Part shown: piece by piece, positions 8,341 to 18,366 of the stretch
Numbering within the stretch: the first letter of the stretch is position 1
Layout: each line of letters starts with the position of its first letter
From: Pseudomonadota bacterium
GTDB lineage: Bacteria; Pseudomonadota; Gammaproteobacteria; Steroidobacterales; Steroidobacteraceae
Assembly: GCA_021790795.1 (NCBI GenBank)
Contig: JAJYFU010000009.1
Coordinates: 1 to 51,910 of the forward strand
DNA: 51,910 nt
Direction of reading: 5' to 3'
The notes under the pieces: generated by a model
What the model was told of the DNA's origin: nothing
The model's database searches: none
What the model saw: the letters and a program-made list of their open reading frames with translations, nothing else
Made by a program: the position numbers and the translations under genes

Positions 8341-9683
8341 TGCAGCCGCTGCGATCGTCGCTTCAGGCGCTCGCGTACGCCTCGGTCAGGGTGCTCGCCG
8401 CGGCGCTCCTCGGGGCGCTGCTCGGGCTGCTGATCTCGCATCCGTGGCTGGGGATGGCCGGGGTGCTGGCCGTCTATCTGGGCTGGCAGCTCGTGATGCT
8501 CTATCGGGTCGAGTGGTGGCTGCAGCATCGCAGTGTCGCCGATCCGCCCGAGACCCGCGGCGTGTGGGGCACCGTCATCGCGCTCATCGCCCGGTTGCAC
8601 CGGCGCAAGCGCTTCCACAAGCTGCGTTTCGTGCAGCTGATGCGCCAACTGCAGCAGTCGACCGCGGCGTTGCCGAACGGCGTGGTGATTCTCAATGATG
8701 AGCGCGAGATCGTCTGGTTCAACCACATGGCGGGGCGGCTGCTCGGCTTGCGGCCGAATATCGATCTGGGGCTGCGCATCGAGAATCTGGTGCGCGAGCC
8801 GCAGTTCGCCCGCTACATCGAGAAGGGCGATTACGCCAATCCGGTGGTGGTGCGCCGCTCGAGCCCCAACGAGATCTTCCTGTCGCTGCAGCTGGTGGCC
8901 TACGGCGACGGCCAGCAGCTGCTGCTCGCGTCCGACGTGTCGCGCCAGATGCGCCTGGAGGCGGTGCGGCGCGACTTCGTGGCCAACGCTTCGCACGAGC
9001 TGCGCTCGCCGCTGACGGTGATCTCGGGTTATCTCGAGACCCTCTCGCACGACCCGGCGCTCGCGGCCGAGTTCGCCGTTCCGATCGTCGAGATGCGCCG
9101 CCAGGCCGAGCGCATGACCGCCATCGTGCGCGATCTGCTCGAGCTGTCGCGCCTGGAGCAGACCGACGAGCGGGTCGGCGGGGAGCCGCTCGATGTGGAG
9201 GCGATGATGGCGCTGCTGCGCAAGGATGTGCTCGCGCGCGCGGTACACCCGCGCGACGTGCGCGTCCGCGTGGAGAGCACGGCGGCGCTGATCGGCCGGG
9301 AGCCCGAGATCCATTCGGCGTTCGCCAACCTGGTCGACAACGCCGCCAAATACACCGCGCCGGAGGGCTCGCTCGAGATGCGCTGGTGGGTCGATGCCGA
9401 TGGCGGGCATTTCGCGGTGACCGATACCGGCATCGGCATTCCGGCCGAGCATCTGCCCCGGCTCACCGAGCGCTTCTACCGCGTCGACCCCGGCCGCTCG
9501 CGGGCCACCGGCGGCTCCGGACTGGGGCTGGCGATCGTGAAACACGTGCTGCAGCGCCATGGCGCGGATCTCGAGGTGCGCAGCACGCCCGCCAAGGGCA
9601 GCACCTTCACGTGCCACTTCCCGCCCGAGCGTGTGCGGCCGGCGCAACGCGCGGCGCTCGCGCCACTCGCCGAGGATGCTTGA
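8340..9683 (+). CDS. phoR: Phosphate regulon sensor histidine kinase PhoR
   Basis: N-terminal TM segments, PAS-like region, H-box FVANASHELRSPLTVISGYLETL, N-box LVDNAAKYTAPEG, G-boxes DTGIGIPAEHL and GSGLGLAIVKHVLQRHGADLEV; directly follows phoB. Confidence 0.93.
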   Translation: MQPLRSSLQALAYASVRVLAAALLGALLGLLISHPWLGMAGVLAVYLGWQLVMLYRVEWWLQHRSVADPPETRGVWGTVIALIARLHRRKRFHKLRFVQLMRQLQQSTAALPNGVVILNDEREIVWFNHMAGRLLGLRPNIDLGLRIENLVREPQFARYIEKGDYANPVVVRRSSPNEIFLSLQLVAYGDGQQLLLASDVSRQMRLEAVRRDFVANASHELRSPLTVISGYLETLSHDPALAAEFAVPIVEMRRQAERMTAIVRDLLELSRLEQTDERVGGEPLDVEAMMALLRKDVLARAVHPRDVRVRVESTAALIGREPEIHSAFANLVDNAAKYTAPEGSLEMRWWVDADGGHFAVTDTGIGIPAEHLPRLTERFYRVDPGRSRATGGSGLGLAIVKHVLQRHGADLEVRSTPAKGSTFTCHFPPERVRPAQRAALAPLAEDA

Positions 9684-9717
9684 GCTATCATGGCCGCACA
9701 CTCCGAGGTGTCCGCCG

Positions 9718-10476
9718 ATGGAAACCGCCGATCTCACTCATCATATTTCCCGCCGCTTCAACGAGGATCTCGAGCGGGTGCGCACCAAGGTGCTCGCCAT
9801 GGGCGGGTTCGTCGAGCAGCAGATCCAAAAGGCCATCACGGCGCTGCTCGAGGGTGACAGCGCGCTCGGCGAGGCGGTCGCGATCGCCGATCAGCAGGTG
9901 AACGACATGGAGGTGTCGATCGACGAGGAGTGCAGCCGCATTCTGGCCACGCGCGCCCCGGCCGCCGGAGATCTGCGCGTCATCGTCGCGATCATCAAGA
10001 CCATCACGGACCTCGAGCGCATGGGCGATGAGGGCGAGAAGATCGGCTACATCGCCTCGCGGCTCGCCACCATGGAGCGACCGGCGGACAAGTACCGCGA
10101 GATCAAGCATCTCGGCCGCATCGTGACCGAGATGGTGCACGAGTCGCTCGACGCGTTCGCGCGCATGGATGCGGATGAGGCCTTGCGGGTGGCCCGCCAG
10201 GACCGGCTGGTCGACGAGGAATACGAGGCGATCCAGCGCCAGAGCATCACCTTCATGATGGAGGATCCGCGCACCATCCGCCGCGCGCTGGACGTGATGT
10301 GGGTCGTGCGCTCGCTCGAACGCATCGGCGATCACGCCAAGAACATCAGCGAATACATCATCTACATGGTCTACGGCAAAGACGTGCGCCATACCTCGCT
10401 CGATGACGTCGAGCGGGCGCTTGGCCAGCGCGGGGCGAGCGGCGCCGGCGAGGCCCACGGCGAGAGCGGATCGTGA
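9718..10476 (+). CDS. phoU: Phosphate signalling complex protein PhoU
   Basis: HHISRRFNEDLERVRTKVLAMGGFVEQQIQKAI, ATRAPAAGDLRVIVAIIKTITDLERMGDEGEKIG, ERIGDHAKNISEYIIYMV. Confidence 0.95.
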   Translation: METADLTHHISRRFNEDLERVRTKVLAMGGFVEQQIQKAITALLEGDSALGEAVAIADQQVNDMEVSIDEECSRILATRAPAAGDLRVIVAIIKTITDLERMGDEGEKIGYIASRLATMERPADKYREIKHLGRIVTEMVHESLDAFARMDADEALRVARQDRLVDEEYEAIQRQSITFMMEDPRTIRRALDVMWVVRSLERIGDHAKNISEYIIYMVYGKDVRHTSLDDVERALGQRGASGAGEAHGESGS

Positions 10477-10973
10477 TCGCCGCATTGCGCCGCATGGGCA
10501 ATGTCATCGGGGCTCTCATCTGCGCGGGGCTGCTCGGCTTTGCCGTCTACGCGCAGTTCGATCTGCATCTGCAGCCCTGTCCGTTGTGCATCTTCCAGCG
10601 CATCGGCATCGCCCTGATCGGTCTGGTGTTTCTGCTCGCGGCGGTGCACCACCCCCGCCGCTGGGGCACGCGGGTGTACGCGGCGCTGGTGGTGATCGCG
10701 GCGCTCGCCACCGCCGGGGTTGCCGTGCGGCAGATCTATCTGCAGCATCTGCCGCCGGGCTCGGTGCCCTCGTGCGGCGCGCCGCTGTCGGTGATGCTGC
10801 AGTACATGCCGGTGACTTCCGTGATCCGCAAGGTGCTCGAGGGCAGCGGCGAGTGCAGCATCGTCAACTGGCGGTTTCTCGGCCTGGCGATGTCCGAGTG
10901 GGTGTTGTTGTGGGCCGTGGCGCTCGGGGCGTTCGGCGTGCTGGTGAACGGGTGGCTCGGCCGGGTCAAGTGA
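10473..10973 (+). CDS. dsbB: Disulfide bond formation protein DsbB
   Basis: GTG start overlapping pho[13 protein letters not shown] (CXXC), [18 protein letters not shown], second Cys pair; four TM segments. Confidence 0.9.
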   Translation: MIAALRRMGNVIGALICAGLLGFAVYAQFDLHLQPCPLCIFQRIGIALIGLVFLLAAVHHPRRWGTRVYAALVVIAALATAGVAVRQIYLQHLPPGSVPSCGAPLSVMLQYMPVTSVIRKVLEGSGECSIVNWRFLGLAMSEWVLLWAVALGAFGVLVNGWLGRVK

Positions 10974-12096
10974 GCAGGTTGACCAGCACGTTGAAGTACA
11001 TGCGGTGCAGCGCCTCGATGTCCGCCACGCGCACGCACTCGTTCAGCTTGTGAATGCTCGCATTGACCACGCCGAGCTCGACCACCTGCGCGCCGAGCGG
11101 CGCGATGAATCGCCCGTCGGAGGTGCCTCCGCCGGTCGAGAGCCGCGGGGGCGCGCCGGTGACGGACTCGATCGCCGCACAGACGGCCGCGGATAGTTTC
11201 CCCGGGGGCGTGTAGAACGGCTCGCCCGAGAGGTGCCACTCGAGCGTGAAGCGCACGCCGTGGGCGCGCAAGATCCCTTCCACCGCGGCCTTCAATCCCT
11301 CGAGCGTCTGGATCGGCGAGTAGCGCAGATTGAGCCGGGCCTTGAGCTCTCCGGGGATGACATTGGGGGCGCCGGTGCCGGCGTTGAGGTTCGAGACCTG
11401 GAAGCTCGTCGGCTCGAAGTGCTCGGTGCCCTGATCCCACACCCGGCGTGTCAGCTCGGCCAGCGCCGGAGCGAATGCGTGCACCGGGTTCTCGGCCAGC
11501 TGGGGGTAGGCGATGTGGCCCTGCACGCCGTGAACGGTGAGTCGCCCGCTGAGGGAGCCGCGCCGGCCAATCTTGATCGTATCGCCGATCTTCTGCTCGC
11601 TCGAGGGCTCGCCGACCACGCACCAGTCGATGCGCTCGCCGCGCTCGGCGAGGAGGGACGCGACGCGCTTGGTGCCGTCGACCGAGGGTCCTTCCTCGTC
11701 GCTGGTAATGAGAAAAGCGATCCGCCCGGGGTGCCGCGGGTGCGCCGTCACGAAGGCTTCGGTGGCGGTGATCATCGCCGCGAGTCCACTTTTCATGTCG
11801 GCCGCGCCGCGGCCGTAGAGCACCCCGTCACGGATCGTCGGCACGAACGGGTCGCTGCGCCATTCCTCGAGCGGTCCGGTGGGCACGACGTCCGTATGGC
11901 CGGCGAAGCACAACTGCGGTCCGGCCGCCTCGCCGTGCACCGCCCAGAAGTTCGAGACGTTCCCGAAGGGCAGGGGCTCGATCCTGAAGCCGAGCGCGCG
12001 CAGCCGCTCGCACATCAGCTCCTGACAGCCCTCGTCGGCGGGCGTCACGGAGCGGCGGGACATCAGGTTCTGGGTCAGCTCGAGGGTGGGTGACAT
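10966..12096 (-). CDS. dapE: Succinyl-diaminopimelate desuccinylase
   Basis: [92 protein letters not shown]. Confidence 0.95.
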   Translation of the reverse strand: MSPTLELTQNLMSRRSVTPADEGCQELMCERLRALGFRIEPLPFGNVSNFWAVHGEAAGPQLCFAGHTDVVPTGPLEEWRSDPFVPTIRDGVLYGRGAADMKSGLAAMITATEAFVTAHPRHPGRIAFLITSDEEGPSVDGTKRVASLLAERGERIDWCVVGEPSSEQKIGDTIKIGRRGSLSGRLTVHGVQGHIAYPQLAENPVHAFAPALAELTRRVWDQGTEHFEPTSFQVSNLNAGTGAPNVIPGELKARLNLRYSPIQTLEGLKAAVEGILRAHGVRFTLEWHLSGEPFYTPPGKLSAAVCAAIESVTGAPPRLSTGGGTSDGRFIAPLGAQVVELGVVNASIHKLNECVRVADIEALHRMYFNVLVNLLT

Positions 12097-12289
12097 CTCT
12101 CCGTACCGGGGGGCCGGGCTCGGGTGTGCGGGCGTGGGGCCGGGCGGCTTTATAGCGAGGGGGCGCTCCGGGGGCAAGCCGTTTTTTCGCGCGTGCTCCC
12201 CGGGGCCGACGGCGGCCATCATCGATCCGTCATGATCGCCGCGCGCGGCCCGAACGGGTGCCGCACCGCAGCGCGCGCACGTCCTGAGG

Positions 12290-12338
12290 CGGTCACAAGC
12301 CGCCGCGAAACTGTCACAATGGGTTACGGAACGGTCGC
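12290..12338 (+). repeat. Three CKGTCRC direct repeats with exact 21-bp phasing upstream of the porin (candidate response-regulator site)
   Basis: CGGTCAC at 12290, CTGTCAC at 12311, CGGTCGC at 12332. Confidence 0.5.
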
Positions 12339-12445
12339 ATTCAGGCTGCTCGAGGGGTGCTCGGGGGGGCGCACTGTTTTCCGAAGGACCGGCCGAACAG
12401 ATCCAAGCCTGTCCCGTATCCCCGACGACCCCGACGGAGTTCCGC

Positions 12446-13762
12446 ATGTTCCGGAGATCCCTCGCCGTCGCCTGCGTCGCCGCAACCACGCTTGCGGCCG
12501 CCGCGGCCGTACACGCAGACACCCTGGCCGGCTTCCTGTCGCGCGGGCGGCTGTCCGGACAATTGCGCGCGTATGACTTCAGGCGTGACTACTCGACCTC
12601 CTCGACGGTGAACACCCAGGCGTTTTCGCTCGCCGGTCTGCTCGATTACCGGACTGCGCAGTTCCTGGACGGTTTCAGCCTCGGCGCCAGCTTCTACACG
12701 GCCAATGCCCTGGGCTCGCGGAACAGCAATCCGCAGCGGATCGATACCACGCTCATGGGTCCCGCGAACGCGATCAACGCGCTGGGGCAGGCATTTCTCC
12801 AATACGGGGGACACGCCGTCCTGGTGCGCCTCGGCGATCAGCTGATCACCACACCGTGGGCCGGCTCGAGCGATTCGCGCGTGTTGCCGGCGACCTACCG
12901 GGCCGCCTGCGGCACGTACTCGCCGGTGGCGGGCCTGAGGCTCACGGCGCTGCGCATCCTGCGGTTCAAGGGGCGCACCGCGGATGGATTTTTCCAAGAC
13001 AACAACTACTATCCGGCGACCTGGAACGGAGATGCGAACTACGGCGGGATTGGGAATCTGCCCGCCCGTGCCCGGGCCGCCGGCGGCACGCTCGCCTTCG
13101 GCGCCGCCTACGGGCGCTCGGGACTGAAGGCGAGCGCCTGGTATTACCGTTTCTACGGTTTTGCCCACATGCTCTACGGCCAGGTCGACGACACGCCGCC
13201 GCTCCACTCGCCCTTCGAGCCGTTCGCCGGTGTGCAGGTGGTGCGCGAGTGGGGCCGGCTCAACCGATTCGCCGAGACCGGGACCCGCTTCTTCGGCCAA
13301 CCCGGCACGGCGGTCGACAATCTCACCCTGGGGGCGATCGCGGGCGTGACCGCCTACGGCGCGAGCCTGTCGGTCGCCTACGATCAGCTGCGGCGCGAGG
13401 GCCCAGGCGCGCTCGGCGCCGGGGTGCTCATCTCGCCGTACACCGCCGGCTACGCCACCGATCCTCTGTACACGACTTCGATGATCCGCGGCATGGTCGA
13501 GCTCGGCCCGGGCCACGCGTGGAAACTCAGGGCCACCGAGGCGGCGCTCGACAAGCGCCTGCGGTTGTCAGCCTCGTACGCGGTGTACCGCACGGACTTC
13601 CAAGGGCTCGACTCGGAGATCTACTTCGGTGTCATCTATCGGTCGCGCGGCTGGGTCAAGGGTCTCACGCTGCGCAACCGGCTGGGCATCAGCCACGGCC
13701 CGGCCAATCCGGGCCGCGGCCGCTTCATCTACAATCGGGTGATGGTGACCTACGCATTCTGA
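12446..13762 (+). CDS. OprD-like outer-membrane porin
   Basis: Signal peptide [39 protein letters not shown]..., alternating beta-strand pattern, C-terminal ...[12 protein letters not shown] with terminal Phe. Confidence 0.75.
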   Translation: MFRRSLAVACVAATTLAAAAAVHADTLAGFLSRGRLSGQLRAYDFRRDYSTSSTVNTQAFSLAGLLDYRTAQFLDGFSLGASFYTANALGSRNSNPQRIDTTLMGPANAINALGQAFLQYGGHAVLVRLGDQLITTPWAGSSDSRVLPATYRAACGTYSPVAGLRLTALRILRFKGRTADGFFQDNNYYPATWNGDANYGGIGNLPARARAAGGTLAFGAAYGRSGLKASAWYYRFYGFAHMLYGQVDDTPPLHSPFEPFAGVQVVREWGRLNRFAETGTRFFGQPGTAVDNLTLGAIAGVTAYGASLSVAYDQLRREGPGALGAGVLISPYTAGYATDPLYTTSMIRGMVELGPGHAWKLRATEAALDKRLRLSASYAVYRTDFQGLDSEIYFGVIYRSRGWVKGLTLRNRLGISHGPANPGRGRFIYNRVMVTYAF

Positions 13763-13965
13763 GCGCTCGAGCGGTCCGCCACCGGCCGCCCGGTCCGTGT
13801 GCGTGCCGGAACGCTCCCCGAAAAGCGTCAGACTGCGGTAACCTTGCCCGGGCAGAATCGCATCCTTCAGCGCGGCAGCCACGGCTCCGGATCGCCGGGC
13901 AATGGCCGCCGTTTCACTCGCGAGATCATGCACAGAAGCGACTCTCATTCGGCTGTAGAGCGGCC

Positions 13966-14778
13966 ATGAGCTCACCGGCGGCGCGGATTGCGGTGCCGGG
14001 CGGCGCGTCGAGCCCCGGGGATATGCCCGCGAAGCTGACGATACGCGGCCTGAATTTCCACTACGGGCGCCATCAGGTCCTCAAGGACATCAACCTCGGG
14101 CTGCCGGACCGCAGCATCACGGCCTTCATTGGTCCGTCCGGCTGCGGCAAATCGACGCTGCTGCGGGTGCTGAACCGGATGTACACGCTCTACCCGGGGC
14201 AGCGCGCCACCGGCGAAGTGCTGCTCGACGGGGAGAATATCCTGTCCCAGACGGTGAACGTGACGCGTCTGCGCCTGCGGGTGGGAATGGTCTTTCAGAA
14301 GCCGACGCCATTCCCGATGTCGATCTTCGAGAACGTGGCCTTCGGGCTGCGCCTCGCGCAGCGCATCAGCCGGGCCGCTCTGCGCGAGCGGGTGCATGCG
14401 GCGCTGATCGATGCGGCGCTGTGGGACGAGGTCAAGGACAAACTGCACGACGATGGCCGCAGCCTGTCCGGGGGACAACAGCAGCGGCTGTGCATCGCGC
14501 GCACGATCGCGCTCGAGCCGGAGGTGATTCTGCTCGATGAGCCCACCGCGGCGCTCGATCCGATCTCGACGCTGAAGGTCGAGGAGACGCTGCAGAGTCT
14601 GCGCGAGCGCTTCTGCATCGCCATCGTGACGCACAACCTGCAGCAGGCCGCGCGCGTCTCGAGCAGCACGGCCTTCATGTACGAGGGGCAAGTGATCGAG
14701 ATGGGACCGACCGGACAGCTGTTCACCGCACCGAAGGACCACAGGACCGATGACTACGTCACCGGACGCTTTGGGTAA
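13966..14778 (+). CDS. pstB: Phosphate ABC transporter ATP-binding protein PstB (copy 1)
   Basis: [77 protein letters not shown]-terminal DDYVTGRFG. Confidence 0.9.
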   Translation: MSSPAARIAVPGGASSPGDMPAKLTIRGLNFHYGRHQVLKDINLGLPDRSITAFIGPSGCGKSTLLRVLNRMYTLYPGQRATGEVLLDGENILSQTVNVTRLRLRVGMVFQKPTPFPMSIFENVAFGLRLAQRISRAALRERVHAALIDAALWDEVKDKLHDDGRSLSGGQQQRLCIARTIALEPEVILLDEPTAALDPISTLKVEETLQSLRERFCIAIVTHNLQQAARVSSSTAFMYEGQVIEMGPTGQLFTAPKDHRTDDYVTGRFG

Positions 14779-15703
14779 CGAGGGCTCAATCGTGCAGGAC
14801 CCGAGCCGGCCGCGCGGCACAGGCGGCTCCGAGCCCGCGCCGCTGCCGAGCGGGGTGCTCGGCACCAAGCCGAGCGGCCGGGTGCACGCCCCGGAGCTGC
14901 TGAGCGGCGAGCTCTCGGGCAACACCGTCGGGGAGCCGGCGCTCGCCGATCCGATCTTCTCGTGCCGGTCGCTGAGCGTTCACTACGGCGCCATACAGGC
15001 GCTGCGGGACGTGACGCTCGACGTCGGCCGCGCGCAGGTGCTCGCGTGCATCGGTCCTTCCGGATGCGGCAAGTCGACGTTTCTGCGCTGCCTGAATCGC
15101 ATGAACGACACCATCGTCGGCGCGCGGGTCACGGGCACGATCCTGCTCGACGGCCAGAACATCATGGAGAAGCACCAGGACGTGGCGCGCCTGCGTGCAC
15201 GGGTCGGGATGGTGTTCCAGAAGCCCAACCCCTTTCCCAAGTCGATCTACGACAATGTTGCCTACGGTCCGCGGATTCACAAGCTCACGCGCACGCGCGC
15301 CGATCTGGATGAGCTGGTGTGCACGTGTCTGCAGCGCGTCGGGCTCTGGAACGAAGTCAAGGACCGCCTGCACGCCGCGGGCATGGGACTGTCCGGCGGC
15401 CAGCAGCAGCGCCTGTGCATCGCGCGCGCGCTCGCGGTGCAACCGGAGGTGATCCTGATGGACGAGCCCTGCTCGGCACTCGATCCCATCGCCAGCGCGC
15501 ACATCGAGGATCTGATCGAGCAGCTGCGCGCCACGTATGCCATCGTGATCGTCACGCATTCCATGCAGCAGGCCGCGCGCGTCTCGCAGCGCACCGCGTA
15601 CTTCCATCTCGGCCGGCTGATCGAGGTGGGCGAGACCGACCGGGTATTCACCAACCCGCGCCACCGCCTCACCGAGGACTACATCACGGGCCGGTTCGGC
15701 TGA
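14750..15703 (+). CDS. pstB: Phosphate ABC transporter ATP-binding protein PstB (copy 2, with N-terminal extension)
   Basis: [93 protein letters not shown]. About 70-aa N-terminal extension if the ATG at 14750 is used. Confidence 0.9.
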   Translation: MTTSPDALGNEGSIVQDPSRPRGTGGSEPAPLPSGVLGTKPSGRVHAPELLSGELSGNTVGEPALADPIFSCRSLSVHYGAIQALRDVTLDVGRAQVLACIGPSGCGKSTFLRCLNRMNDTIVGARVTGTILLDGQNIMEKHQDVARLRARVGMVFQKPNPFPKSIYDNVAYGPRIHKLTRTRADLDELVCTCLQRVGLWNEVKDRLHAAGMGLSGGQQQRLCIARALAVQPEVILMDEPCSALDPIASAHIEDLIEQLRATYAIVIVTHSMQQAARVSQRTAYFHLGRLIEVGETDRVFTNPRHRLTEDYITGRFG

Positions 15704-15815
15704 GCGCTCCGGCGCGTGGCACTGCAGTCGATAGGGCCGCTCCTGCGGCAGGTGCGCCGGCGTGCACGCGACGCAGCGCTCGCCGGCACGGGTTCACGGC
15801 GACCCTTTTTATCGG

Positions 15816-15834
15816 AGCGATAATTCATTATGCT
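15816..15834. promoter_or_regulatory. AT-rich inverted repeat upstream of the RND efflux operon, possible operator
   Basis: AGCgATAAT-tc-ATTATGCT: perfect ATAAT/ATTAT and AGC/GCT arms with a single bulged G, inside otherwise GC-rich DNA. Confidence 0.4.
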
Positions 15835-15986
15835 TTGAGTGCTAGACACAGTCTCGTTCCGCGCCCCGCGCGGCGCTCGAGGGTGTCGAGCCGGGAAAAT
15901 TGAGCAGTGCTTTTGCAACCGGCGGGTCGGTGCGATGGTCCCGATGTTTCCGGGACGCGGGCCGAGTCTGACGGGAACGGGTCGAG

Positions 15987-17450
15987 ATGAGGACTGGACA
16001 CGGCTGTGAGGTCCCCCGCGGGAATCGGGGACGCGGCGGGACCGAGGCGCGTGGTTCGGCGACGGAGTCTGAGGGCGGTCCGGTCGACGGCCGCGCCGCG
16101 GCGCTGTGGACGCTCGCTTGCGCCGTGTGCATCCTGCTGACGTCGTGCGCCTCGTTCCGGCCCGAGCCCATCAGTCTGCGCGCCAATGCCCGGCGCTTCG
16201 CGGCCAGGACCCTGCACAATCCCAGGCTCGGGGCTTATCTGGCGGCGATGGGTCGGCCGCCCCGGGCCCGCTGGGGGTTTCGCCGTCTGACCTATGTTGC
16301 CGTATTCGAGCGGCCGCAGCTGACGATCGCGAACGCCCGGTACCGGGCCGCCCTGGGAAGACTGCGGATCGCCGAGCAGATCGACAACCCCGTGATCGGC
16401 ATCAGCACCGCATACAACGCATCGGTGCCGCTGCCGACACCGTGGTCGGTGGGACCGCTCTTCAGCTTTCTCATTCAGAACTTCTACAGCAAGGACGCGT
16501 TGATTGGCGCGGCGCGCCAGAATGTCCTGGCGGCCCGCGAGGCCATCGACAGCGTCGCCTGGGAGGAGCGAAAGGCCGTGTACGATGCGCTCCTGGGGCT
16601 GTGGGCGGCCCGGCGCACCACGACGTTGTACCGGCGGCAAGCCGCTCTCGACCGCTCGATCACCCGCGCGGTAGAGGAGCGATATCGGATCGGTACGGCA
16701 TCGGCCACCGCGCTGACCACCGCCGATCTGAATGCCGAGCGGGCCGCGTTCCGCTGGCATCAGGCGCAACTCGCGGCGGCGCTGGCAACGGCTCAATTGG
16801 CCGGCGTCGTCGGATTGCCGTCCGCGGCATTGACCGATGTCAGACTGAGCTTCGCGATATTCCGCCAGCTGCGCGCGCCGGCGGCGCTCGATGCGGACGA
16901 GCAGGTCGCGCTCATCGAGCGGCCCGCGGTGAGGCAGGCGCTCGCGCAATACAATGCCGCGCAATATCGTCTGCAGGCGGCGGTCGACGGTCTGACCAAC
17001 GGCGTGAAAATCGCGCCCGGCTACGTCGACAGCCAGCAGACAGACAACTATCTGCTGGCGCTGAAGGCGCATGCGCCGCTGTTCAATCAGCACCAGGGTC
17101 AGATCGCCGTGGCGCGCGCCGAGCGGCATCGGGCCGCCGCGCAGCTCAAATTCGTCCAGGAAAGCGTCTTCAGCCAGATCGAGCGCGCGGTCGTCTATTG
17201 GCACGAAAGCGGGACGGCCACGGAAGCGTCCCGGCGGGCCCTGCGATCCGCCGAGCGCGAACTTGCGGCCTCCCGAGAGGCGTACCGGGCCGGCGTCATC
17301 GGCGAGGTTCGCCTCTTGGGTGTCCGGCTGCAGGTGCTGAGCGCCCGCATACAGCTCCTCAGTGCCGAGAAGGAGCATTACGCGGCGAGCGGCGATCTTA
17401 TGACGGCCTTGCACCGGAAGCTGTGGAAAATCCGCAATGCGACTGGATAG
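15987..17450 (+). CDS. TolC/NodT-like outer-membrane efflux lipoprotein
   Basis: Hydrophobic segment ending in a lipobox (ACAVCILLTSCASF); OEP-like helices (PQLTIANARYRAALGRLRIAEQIDNPVIG..., YRIGTASATALTTADLNAERAAFRW, AAQLKFVQESVFSQIERAVVYW, SREAYRAGVIGEVRLLGVRLQVLSARIQLLSAEKEHYAAS); upstream of an adaptor and an RND pump. Confidence 0.8.
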   Translation: MRTGHGCEVPRGNRGRGGTEARGSATESEGGPVDGRAAALWTLACAVCILLTSCASFRPEPISLRANARRFAARTLHNPRLGAYLAAMGRPPRARWGFRRLTYVAVFERPQLTIANARYRAALGRLRIAEQIDNPVIGISTAYNASVPLPTPWSVGPLFSFLIQNFYSKDALIGAARQNVLAAREAIDSVAWEERKAVYDALLGLWAARRTTTLYRRQAALDRSITRAVEERYRIGTASATALTTADLNAERAAFRWHQAQLAAALATAQLAGVVGLPSAALTDVRLSFAIFRQLRAPAALDADEQVALIERPAVRQALAQYNAAQYRLQAAVDGLTNGVKIAPGYVDSQQTDNYLLALKAHAPLFNQHQGQIAVARAERHRAAAQLKFVQESVFSQIERAVVYWHESGTATEASRRALRSAERELAASREAYRAGVIGEVRLLGVRLQVLSARIQLLSAEKEHYAASGDLMTALHRKLWKIRNATG

Positions 17451-18366
17451 AGCGTTCAGGGGTGCCGCGGTCCTGACGATCGCCGCGGTTGCCGGCCGCG
17501 CTCACGCCGGAACGGTGACGCTGCGCGCGCAGGCTCTTCAGCGGCGCGCTGTCGTCGTCCGCGACATCACGGCGCATCGGGAGCGTCCCGCTCGGTACGT
17601 CTACGGCCGCGCCGTCTGGCTCGGCCCACTCGTCGCCGCGGTCGGCGCGATCCGCGGCGACCGCGCGGTCGCCAGGCTCGACGCCACGATGCTGACCGAG
17701 ACACGGGCGCTGTATCGGGCGCCGTATCACATATCCGCGCAGAAGCTGGCGCAGGCGCAGGCGAGGGCCGCCGAGGCGCAAGCAAAACTCAACAGCGCGG
17801 TCGGCGTGCTGCATGCGCGCTACGGCGAACGGTTCGCGGCCGCGTTGCTCAGCGACCGGCGGCTGGTCGCGCGCATCGGCGCCGGGACCGTGTCCGTGGT
17901 CGAGGCGATGGTGCCCTATCCGGTGTTGCAGCACCCGCCGCGAATCGCGACGGCGCGCATCGACGGCGGAGCGAATGTCCGCGGCCGCACCGTGACGCTG
18001 AGGTTTCTGGGGGTCGGGGGACAGGTGCCCTCCGGCATGATCGGCCAGTCGCTGTACTATCTCGGCCCCGCGTTGCAGGCGGGCACGATGCTGCGCGTCG
18101 ACCTGCGGCTCGGCGCGCGCCCGACGCGCACATTGCGGCTGCCCGTCTCGGCGCTGATTTTCGACGGCCGCAAAGCCATCGCCTTCCGCAGGATCGCGCC
18201 GCACCGGTTCCGGAGCTTTCCAGTCTCGGAGGCGCGGCCCTTCTACAGCGGCGGGCACGTTGCCGGCTACCAGAGCGCGTGGAGCGGGCGCGCGCGCGTG
18301 CCGATCGTGGTCGAGGGCGCGGGCCTGTTGTGGTCGCTGCTCGCGAGAGCCGTCGGGAGGCGGTGA
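17437..18366 (+). CDS. Divergent RND efflux periplasmic adaptor (membrane fusion protein-like)
   Basis: Signal peptide; coiled-coil AQKLAQAQARAAEAQAKLNSAV; C-terminal ...RTLRLPVSALIFDGRKAIAFRRIAPHRFRSFPVSEARPF...VPIVVEGAGLLWSLL typical of CusB/HlyD-type adaptors; between OEP and RND genes. Confidence 0.7.
   Translation: MRLDRAFRGAAVLTIAAVAGRAHAGTVTLRAQALQRRAVVVRDITAHRERPARYVYGRAVWLGPLVAAVGAIRGDRAVARLDATMLTETRALYRAPYHISAQKLAQAQARAAEAQAKLNSAVGVLHARYGERFAAALLSDRRLVARIGAGTVSVVEAMVPYPVLQHPPRIATARIDGGANVRGRTVTLRFLGVGGQVPSGMIGQSLYYLGPALQAGTMLRVDLRLGARPTRTLRLPVSALIFDGRKAIAFRRIAPHRFRSFPVSEARPFYSGGHVAGYQSAWSGRARVPIVVEGAGLLWSLLARAVGRR

Noticed and set aside
8313-9737. 474-aa minus-strand ORF opposite phoR
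   Set aside because: phoR motifs are clear on the plus strand; no independent evidence for coding here.
13942-13959. CTCTCAT-TCGG-CTGTAGA as a Pho box before pstB copy 1
   Set aside because: The second half-site is poor (4/7) and the site ends only 6 bp before the ATG, overlapping the expected ribosome-binding position.
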